Assembly: GCA_900548215.1 (NCBI GenBank)
Contig: URJI01000055.1
Location: 1 to 19,404 of the forward strand
Direction of reading: 5' to 3'
Source: an uncultured Coprococcus sp.
GTDB taxonomy: Bacteria; Bacillota; Clostridia; Lachnospirales; Lachnospiraceae
Length of the DNA stretch: 19,404 nt
In this document: positions 15,000-19,404 of the stretch, in pieces
Layout: every line of letters begins with the position of its first letter
How positions within the stretch are numbered: position 1 is the first letter of the stretch
Notes under the pieces: generated by a model
What the model was told of the DNA's origin: nothing
Seen by the model: the letters and a program-made list of their open reading frames with translations, nothing else
The model's database searches: none
Made by a program: the position numbers and the translations under genes

Positions 15000-15992
15000 T
15001 TATTTTTTTAAACCATTCAGATATTCCTCTACATAATGGATAACTGCTGCACCGTCTCCGACTGCTGTCGCCACCTGGCGCACTGCCTTGGTTCTCACAT
15101 CTCCCGCGGCAAATATTCCCGGTGTGCTGGTCTGTCCGGTCTCGCCCGCTGCAACATAGCCAGCGTCGTCAAGCTTCACAACGTCACCGAGGAAGTCTGT
15201 GATTGGACTTGTGCCTATTGCTATAAATACACCGGCTACCGGAAGCGTAAAATCGTGGCTGCCAAATGCCGATGTTTCTTCACTAGACGCATTGACATTT
15301 GCCCCTGCATCTGCCTGTCCGCCCACTGTTTTTGGTGTATTCACAGCAACCTTGAGTTCCAGCTTGCCCGGCGTTCCGCCTATCTCTGTCACCTGTGCAA
15401 ATGGATGGAATTCTATATTCACAGTCTCAAGCACCTGCGCTCCGAGTATTTTCTCGCCTCTGAACTCATCTCTTCTGTGGATCAGATGCACCTTGCTGCA
15501 CATCTTTGACAGATACAGGGCATCCTCAAGGGCTATGTTACCTCCGCCCACAACTGCGACTTCTTTGTTCCTAAAAAATGCTCCATCACATGTAGCACAG
15601 TAAGAAACTCCTGCCCCTATGAATTCCTCCTCACCGGGAATGCCAAGCTTTCTGTGCTTTGCGCCCGTGGCTATCAGAACCGCCTTTGTCTCTATGCTGC
15701 TGCCATCCTCCAGGCTGACCTTCTTGTGATCGCCGTGATCCTCGACGGCTGTCACCTCTCTATCATCGAACTCCACGCCAAATGTATCCGCATGTTCTCT
15801 GAACTTCATACCCATGTCAAAGCCGCTTATTCCCGGCAGTCCAAGGTAGTTGTCAACCTGCTCTGTATTTACTATCTGCCCGCCGGAGAATGCCTCCTTC
15901 TCCAATACCACCACGTCCATCATCGCCCTCTTGGCGTAGACTGCGGCGGACAGACCCGCAGGGCCGCTGCCCACAATAACCAAATCTCTCAT
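15000..15992 (-). CDS. trxB: Thioredoxin-disulfide reductase (NADPH, FAD)
   Basis: Flavoenzyme that reduces thioredoxin with NADPH; cytoplasmic homodimer. At 330 residues it is slightly longer than the usual 305-320. FAD site GSGPAGLSAA (8-17), redox-active Cys132-Ala-Thr-Cys135 in YCATCDGAFF, NADPH-binding GGGNIA (149-154) with HRRDEFR (172-178), and the second FAD motif GIFAAGDVR (292-300). A low-complexity insert of about 25 residues (about 219-246, rich in Gly, Ala, Asn and Ser) splits the NADPH domain before FTLPVAGVFIAIG, accounting for the extra length. I chose the ATG at 15992 with a perfect AAGGAGG site; an in-frame ATG at 16052 would lie inside the inverted-repeat leader. No thioredoxin gene adjoins it. 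Confidence 0.95.
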   Translation of the reverse strand: MRDLVIVGSGPAGLSAAVYAKRAMMDVVVLEKEAFSGGQIVNTEQVDNYLGLPGISGFDMGMKFREHADTFGVEFDDREVTAVEDHGDHKKVSLEDGSSIETKAVLIATGAKHRKLGIPGEEEFIGAGVSYCATCDGAFFRNKEVAVVGGGNIALEDALYLSKMCSKVHLIHRRDEFRGEKILGAQVLETVNIEFHPFAQVTEIGGTPGKLELKVAVNTPKTVGGQADAGANVNASSEETSAFGSHDFTLPVAGVFIAIGTSPITDFLGDVVKLDDAGYVAAGETGQTSTPGIFAAGDVRTKAVRQVATAVGDGAAVIHYVEEYLNGLKK

Positions 15993-16004
15993 AGTTCCTC
16001 CTTG

Positions 16005-16289
16005 TCGAAGAAGGTCGCTGTCATGTTTATGTGATGCTCCAAGGCTACGCACGACTCTGTCACCTTGTCTTAGCTCCTGAATTGAACATCAGCCCATCAA
16101 AAGTCGCCTTCGGCGAGGGGCTGACGCTACATGTCAAGTTTTCACAGAAAACTTGACACATTATTTGCATTCGCTCCCGCCCCCTATAAGGGCAGGGGGG
16201 CTCCCGCTCAGCAAGGAGCGACAAGCTTCCGTCGTCTATGTGCTACCCGCCTTCGGAGCATCATATAAACATGACAGCTTACTCTTCGA
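16005..16289 (-). promoter_or_regulatory. Large nested inverted repeat forming the trxB 5' leader
   Basis: The outer arms are TCGAAGA (16005-16011) with TCTTCGA (16283-16289), then, after an unpaired step, a 24-bp pairing of 16017-16040 with 16255-16278 that has one G-T-type position. Inside are a perfect 12-bp hairpin TGTCAAGTTTTC/GAAAACTTGACA (about 16132-16158), TCAGCCC/GGGCTGA (16089-16124) enclosing TCGCC-TTC-GGCGA, and CGCTCC/GGAGCG (16172-16220). The minus-strand RNA would start just before the outer stem, and the stem would end right at the AAGGAGG site. CUCCUUG (16218-16212) could pair with the Shine-Dalgarno CAAGGAG (16004-15998). Either a structured regulatory leader or a MITE-like insertion. 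Confidence 0.75.
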
Positions 16290-16303
16290 TAACCGTTAGT
16301 TTT

Positions 16304-16332
16304 ATTATGTTATTTCCAAACCACTCTTTTAA
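16304..16332 (-). promoter_or_regulatory. Candidate trxB promoter upstream of the structured leader
   Basis: TTAAAA (16332-16327) and CATAAT (16309-16304) on the minus strand are 17 bases apart. The predicted start near 16297 lies about eight bases before the outer stem. Further right, up to the hemL stop, only a small AGGAAT/ATTCCT hairpin (about 16360-16375) is visible and no strong hemL terminator. Confidence 0.45.
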
Positions 16333-16409
16333 TACTTATCTAATTATTTCTACAATATAGGAATATAAATTCCTTTTTAATGAGACATCTTCTGACCTAC
16401 TAAGTCTCT

Positions 16410-17687
16410 CTAGTTCTCTTTGTATTTCTTTATCAGCTCACAGGTTTTGGATACGTCTTCCTTGCTATGTGCGTAGGACACGAACATTGCCTCGAACTGT
16501 GATGGTGCAAGGTAGATTCCGTTGTCCAGCATGTATGAGAAATACTTTGCATACCTTGCGGTGTCGCTGGATATTGACGTGTCCATATCCACTACTTCCT
16601 GATCTGTGAAGAATACGCTCATCAGTGAGCCTATCTGGTTGACATGGACTGTGTCGCCAAATGTGTTTCTGACTGTGTCGGCTATCTGCCTTGTGCTCTT
16701 TTCTATCGCCGGATATATTGTATCCTTTTCCTTCTGGAGTATGCGGAGCGTTGTGAGTCCGGCTGTCATGGCTATCGGATTGCCCGACAGAGTTCCCGCC
16801 TGGTATACTCCGCCAAGTGGTGCCACCATGCTCATGACATCGCGGCGTCCGCCGTATGCTCCCACCGGCATTCCGCCTCCAACTATCTTGCCAAGTGTTG
16901 TGAGATCAGGCTTTACCCCAAAGTATTCCTGGGCACCGCCAAGGCTGAGTCTGAAACCTGTGATAACCTCATCAAATATAAGAAGTGCGCCGTACTCATT
17001 TGTTATGTCCCTGAGGAACTGAAGAAATCCATCATGCGGTGGGACAACTCCCATATTTGCGGCAACCGGCTCGACCACGATTGCGGCAATGTCTTTGCCC
17101 TCCGCCTCAAATAAGTTCTTTACGCTGTCCTCGTTGTTATACTCAGCTATGAGTGTATGCTGTGTATACGACTTTGGAACTCCCAGACTGTCCGGAACTG
17201 ACTGTGTAAGTGCCGCCGAGCCTGCCTTGACCAGAAGTCCATCACTGTGTCCGTGATAGCAGCCGCGGAACTTTACAATCTTGTCTCTGCCTGTAAATCC
17301 CCTCGCCACTCTGAGGGCACTCATCACCGCCTCTGTTCCCGAGTTGACCATTCGTGTCAGCTCCATTGACGGCATGAGCTCATTTATCAGCTCTGCGATC
17401 TCGAGTTCTTTCCTTGTCGGTGCGCCGAATGTAAGTCCGTCATCACAAGCCGCCTTCACCGCATCTATGACTCTGTCATCGGCATGCCCCAGAATTCCCG
17501 GACCCCAGGAGCAGACATAATCCACGTAGGAATTGCCATCCTCGTCAAATATATGTGAACCTTTTGCTTTCTTCATAAATACAGGTGTCCGTCCCACCGA
17601 GCCAAATGCCCTGACCGGTGAATTGACGCCACCCGGAATTACCTTCTGTGATTTCTCAAATAGATCCTGTGAATTTGTCATTGCCAT
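16410..17687 (-). CDS. hemL: Glutamate-1-semialdehyde 2,1-aminomutase
   Basis: PLP enzyme converting glutamate-1-semialdehyde to 5-aminolevulinate in the C5 tetrapyrrole pathway; cytoplasmic dimer, 425 residues, normal length. Family hallmarks: VIPGGVNSPVRAF at the N-terminus, CSWGPGILGHADDRV (59-73), MVNSGTEAVMSALRVARGFTGRDKIVKF, GCYHGHSD (142-149), the PLP aspartate in IFDEVITGFR (Asp239) and Schiff-base lysine Lys267 in TLGKIVGGGMPVGAYGG. There are two close start codons, MAM; a GAAAGAAGA site favours the first, though it is weak. It follows hemB on the same strand after a 457-base gap with a T-poor leader. It supplies aminolevulinate for HemB, consistent with haem, sirohaem or cobalamin precursor synthesis. 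Confidence 0.96.
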   Translation of the reverse strand: MAMTNSQDLFEKSQKVIPGGVNSPVRAFGSVGRTPVFMKKAKGSHIFDEDGNSYVDYVCSWGPGILGHADDRVIDAVKAACDDGLTFGAPTRKELEIAELINELMPSMELTRMVNSGTEAVMSALRVARGFTGRDKIVKFRGCYHGHSDGLLVKAGSAALTQSVPDSLGVPKSYTQHTLIAEYNNEDSVKNLFEAEGKDIAAIVVEPVAANMGVVPPHDGFLQFLRDITNEYGALLIFDEVITGFRLSLGGAQEYFGVKPDLTTLGKIVGGGMPVGAYGGRRDVMSMVAPLGGVYQAGTLSGNPIAMTAGLTTLRILQKEKDTIYPAIEKSTRQIADTVRNTFGDTVHVNQIGSLMSVFFTDQEVVDMDTSISSDTARYAKYFSYMLDNGIYLAPSQFEAMFVSYAHSKEDVSKTCELIKKYKEN

Positions 17688-17695
17688 TCTTCTTT

Positions 17696-17836
17696 CTATA
17701 ATTTATCGTCCTGTGTGACTTTTTTCTTTGTTTCCTTTTGTTTTTCTGTAGCTTTCTTTTTTCCTTTGTTTTCTGTAGTTTCTTTTGTTTTACTTTTATT
17801 GTTGTTGTCTTTTTGATTCTCTTTTGTTTTTCGCAA
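17696..17836 (-). other. T-depleted, A-rich hemL leader with a Lys-rich open frame
   Basis: The transcribed strand from about 17830 to 17705 is almost free of T and made mainly of A with G and C. It contains an imperfect duplication of about 25 bases (17729-17755 and 17759-17783, around CTGTAG on the plus strand). From a TTG at 17836 a frame of 46 codons runs to TAG at 17696, eight bases before the hemL ATG, encoding a peptide with 16 lysines. No ribosome binding site precedes the TTG. T-free DNA cannot contain stop codons, so the open frame may be a by-product of composition. Probably an unstructured leader. Confidence 0.4.
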
Positions 17837-17972
17837 AGCTATGTTATTTTAGCCGTTTAGATACAATATTGTATCTTTTCAGAGGAATTTTTCTCAAAAG
17901 ATACAAAAATTTACAATTCGTGTATCTTTTGACTCGAATCAAGGACTTTTGCGAAAATTTTGTATCTTTTTC
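17827..17972. repeat. AAAGATACAA inverted-repeat cluster, copy 2
   Basis: AGATACAATATTGTATCT (17859-17876) is a perfect 18-bp palindrome. AAAAGATACA (17896-17905) and TGTATCTTTT (17921-17930) form a perfect 10-bp inverted repeat, and TTTTGTATCTTTTTC follows at 17958-17972. TTTTCGCAAA-like motifs flank at 17828-17837 and 17949-17957. The same motif combination occurs at 5884-5989. No gene is supported here. Confidence 0.7.
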
Positions 17973-18119
17973 TATTTTATATTCCAAATAGATAAAAACA
18001 CCTCGTTATACATAGCAACTATTGTCCTACTCAGCTCTATCTTCTTTTAAGTGTCGATGTCACATCCTCCTCATCATTGGTAACGCCCCTCTCTCCTCCG
18101 TCGAGTGGGGCAGATCGTC

Positions 18120-18143
18120 GGAATCATTCCGAAATATGATTCC
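18120..18143 (-). other. Stem-loop directly after the hemB stop codon
   Basis: GGAATCAT (18120-18127) pairs perfectly with ATGATTCC (18136-18143) around an 8-base loop, one base beyond the hemB TGA. There is no U-tract on the minus strand. The rest of 17990-18119 holds no recognised feature besides a GAGGAGGATGTGA stretch on the minus strand that resembles a binding site without a following gene. Confidence 0.5.
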
Positions 18144-18144
18144 G

Positions 18145-19404
18145 TCATATTGATTCCGACTCTAACCATTTTGCCACGTCTATGGCGTGATAGGTTATGA
18201 TGATCCCTGCTCCGGCACGTTTCATGGCTGTCATGTTTTCCATGACGATCCTCTTCTCGTCTATCCAGCCATTTGCCGCGGCTGCCTTGACCATGGAGTA
18301 CTCGCCGCTGACATTGTACACCGCTATCGGATAATCCGTGTGGTTTCTCACATCCTTGACTACATCCAGATAAGCAAGTGCCGGCTTGACCATGATTATG
18401 TCTGCTCCCTCGGCGATATCCGCCTCGCACTCTCTCAGAGCCTCCCTGCCATTTGCGGGATCCATCTGATATGTTCTTCTGTCTCCAAACTGTGGTGCAG
18501 AATGTGCCGCATCGCGAAATGGTGCATAGTAACCAGATGCAAATTTCGCACTGTAACCCATGATCAGTACATCCGTCAGCCCATTGTCGTCAAGCGCCTG
18601 CCTGATGTATGCGGTGTGTCCATCCATCATATCCGACGGAGCCACCATGTCTGCGCCAGCCTTTGCAAGGGATACCGCCATCTTACCCAGATATGGAAGA
18701 GTCTCATCGTTGAGAATCTTTCCCTCATGGATAATTCCGCAGTGACCGTGTGATGTGTACTCGCACAGACAAATGTCCGCTATGACTATCATGTCCGGAT
18801 ACAGCTCTTTTATCCTTCTGACCGCTTTCTGCATGATTCCCTGGTCGTCGTAAGCACTGCTGCCCACCTCATCCTTGTGAGCCGGTATGCCAAACAGGAG
18901 AACCGCGCTGATTCCGGCGTCCGCCACTCTGCGAAGCTCCTCCTCAAATGTGTATGTTTTATAATCCTCATCGTCATCAAAATGATACTGGAATTCAAAC
19001 CCATCCAGCTTCATCAGATAACGTACTGCACAGTTAATTGCATAAGTTACTTCATAATTATAGAAGTTGTCATCTTCATCACTGACTGATGCTACAGAAA
19101 TATTCTCTCCTAAAGCAGATTCGCCATCTTCTTTTGTAATATAACCACACTCATACATATCTTCCAGAATCTTATTTCTTCTGGCAATCGCATTTTCACT
19201 GTTTCTCAGTGGATTATAGTATTCCGGTCTGTTTGGAATCGCACACAGATATGCTGTCTCGGACAGGGACAGATCATTGACAGACCGTCCAAAATATTTC
19301 TGAGACGCATCTTCCACGCCGTAAATACCATTTGCAAAACAACAGCTGTTGCAGTAAAACTCCATAATCTGCTCTTTACTGTATTTTTTGTTCAGTTCCC
19401 ATGC
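18145..19404 (-). CDS. hemB: In-frame chimera: GT51 penicillin-binding protein fragment fused to HemB (5' end beyond window)
   Basis: The frame is open from the right edge to TGA at 18145; numbering is from the ATG at 19365. Residues 1 to about 137, plus 13 upstream codons (AWELNKKYSKEQI), are a class A PBP glycosyltransferase piece: FANGIYGVEDASQKYFGRSVNDLSLSETAYLCAIPNRPEYYNP, ARRNKILEDMYECGYIT, KLDGFEFQYHFD. From about residue 138 (YTFEEELRRVADAGISAVLLFGIP) it is HemB, porphobilinogen synthase, which joins two aminolevulinates. Zinc-site cysteines are C199, C201 and C209 (CLCEYTSHGHC), and the active-site lysines are K274 (YSAKFAS) and K327 (MVKPALAYLD). The HemB part, about 269 residues, lacks roughly the first 55-60 of the family's ~325. 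Base composition steps at the join. Either a genuine rearrangement, probably inactivating both genes, or an assembly artefact near a contig end. Confidence 0.85.
   Translation of the reverse strand, partial: AWELNKKYSKEQIMEFYCNSCCFANGIYGVEDASQKYFGRSVNDLSLSETAYLCAIPNRPEYYNPLRNSENAIARRNKILEDMYECGYITKEDGESALGENISVASVSDEDDNFYNYEVTYAINCAVRYLMKLDGFEFQYHFDDDEDYKTYTFEEELRRVADAGISAVLLFGIPAHKDEVGSSAYDDQGIMQKAVRRIKELYPDMIVIADICLCEYTSHGHCGIIHEGKILNDETLPYLGKMAVSLAKAGADMVAPSDMMDGHTAYIRQALDDNGLTDVLIMGYSAKFASGYYAPFRDAAHSAPQFGDRRTYQMDPANGREALRECEADIAEGADIIMVKPALAYLDVVKDVRNHTDYPIAVYNVSGEYSMVKAAAANGWIDEKRIVMENMTAMKRAGAGIIITYHAIDVAKWLESESI
18945..18962. other. Junction between GT51-type and HemB-type coding sequence
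   Basis: The minus-strand codons here read ...Asp-Tyr-Lys-Thr-Tyr-Thr-Phe-Glu-Glu. Up to Tyr-Lys the sequence fits the post-GT51 linker of class A PBPs, and from Tyr-Thr-Phe-Glu-Glu it fits the helix before the HemB LFGIP strand. By rough count GC is near 38% to the right (18963-19404) and above 50% in sampled HemB lines to the left. The exact breakpoint cannot be fixed by eye. Confidence 0.6.
18963..19404 (-). pseudogene. Fragment of a class A PBP glycosyltransferase (GT51) gene
   Basis: This part lacks the GT51 N-terminal membrane anchor and early catalytic motifs, which would lie beyond the window edge, and it lacks the whole transpeptidase domain, which HemB sequence replaces. The retained motifs correspond to the later part of GT51, around the conserved YGIEAAS-type (here YGVEDAS) and RRNxVLxxM-type segments. 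As encoded here it could not make a normal bifunctional PBP. Confidence 0.7.

Noticed and set aside
15993..16052. Upstream extension of trxB to an ATG at 16052
   Set aside because: It reads through the arm of the inverted repeat; the ATG at 15992 has a perfect AAGGAGG and begins with the standard RDLVIVGSGPAG.
16005..16289. T-box or SAM riboswitch interpretation of the trxB leader
   Set aside because: No TGGNACCGCG-type T-box sequence, specifier-loop pattern or SAM-box core was found on either strand, and there is no terminator before trxB.
17785..17991. 68-codon plus-strand frame rich in Phe, Leu and Tyr between hemL and hemB
   Set aside because: It is the complement of the A-rich hemL leader and the TTGTATC repeats; low-complexity composition explains it.

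Overview
The window comes from a low-to-mid GC Firmicute, most likely a gut Lachnospiraceae (Coprococcus/Roseburia/Butyrivibrio-like). The evidence is strong AGGAGG-type ribosome binding sites, sigma-A-like promoters, a CUT1 sugar ABC system without its own ATPase, a CymR-like Rrf2 regulator and a HemL/HemB pair. All but one of the genes lie on the minus strand, so transcription runs from the right edge to the left; the exception is a small DUF3592-type membrane protein gene at 13027. I see no tRNA, rRNA, CRISPR array, intact transposase or phage gene.

Layout from left to right. 1-395: gene-free, with four 23-bp tandem repeats and further GGGGTC/GACCCC palindromes (REP-like), ending in an intrinsic terminator. 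396-5531: an alpha-glucoside operon read as binding lipoprotein, two permeases, GH13 glucosidase. 5708-5760: its promoter with two palindromic operators. 6124-7185: the LacI-type repressor, whose own promoter carries the same operator. 7276-12737: a minus-strand run read as DUF3737 protein, PatB/MalY C-S lyase, MATE exporter, Lon-like AAA+ ATPase without a protease domain. 13027-13455: the plus-strand DUF3592 gene, convergent with tcdA. 13475-14793: tcdA and a CymR-like Rrf2 regulator. 15000-15992: thioredoxin reductase behind a roughly 285-bp nested inverted repeat that fills its leader. 16410-19404: hemL, then hemB. In this sequence hemB has lost its N-terminus and is joined in frame to a fragment of a class A penicillin-binding protein glycosyltransferase.

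How the genes work together. Binding protein and permeases import an alpha-linked oligosaccharide, the cytoplasmic glucosidase cleaves it, and the LacI repressor controls both that operon and itself through ATGAAACnTGTTTCAT-type sites. PatB and MATE abut exactly (TAG then ATG), suggesting a linked cleavage-and-export pair. CymR-like Rrf2, PatB and TrxB give a loose sulfur/thiol theme. HemB and HemL are tetrapyrrole enzymes.

The most unusual signals are: (1) the GT51::HemB in-frame chimera with an abrupt base-composition step; (2) large nested inverted repeats in the leaders or intercistronic gaps of malF, patB and trxB, two of them with possible Shine-Dalgarno sequestration; (3) a 40-bp perfect palindrome combining the -10 box, operator and ribosome binding site of the lacI gene; (4) an AAAGATACAA inverted-repeat motif in two gaps 12 kb apart; (5) the Lon-like AAA+ protein with an altered Walker B motif. 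All function calls come from reading motifs, without database searches.
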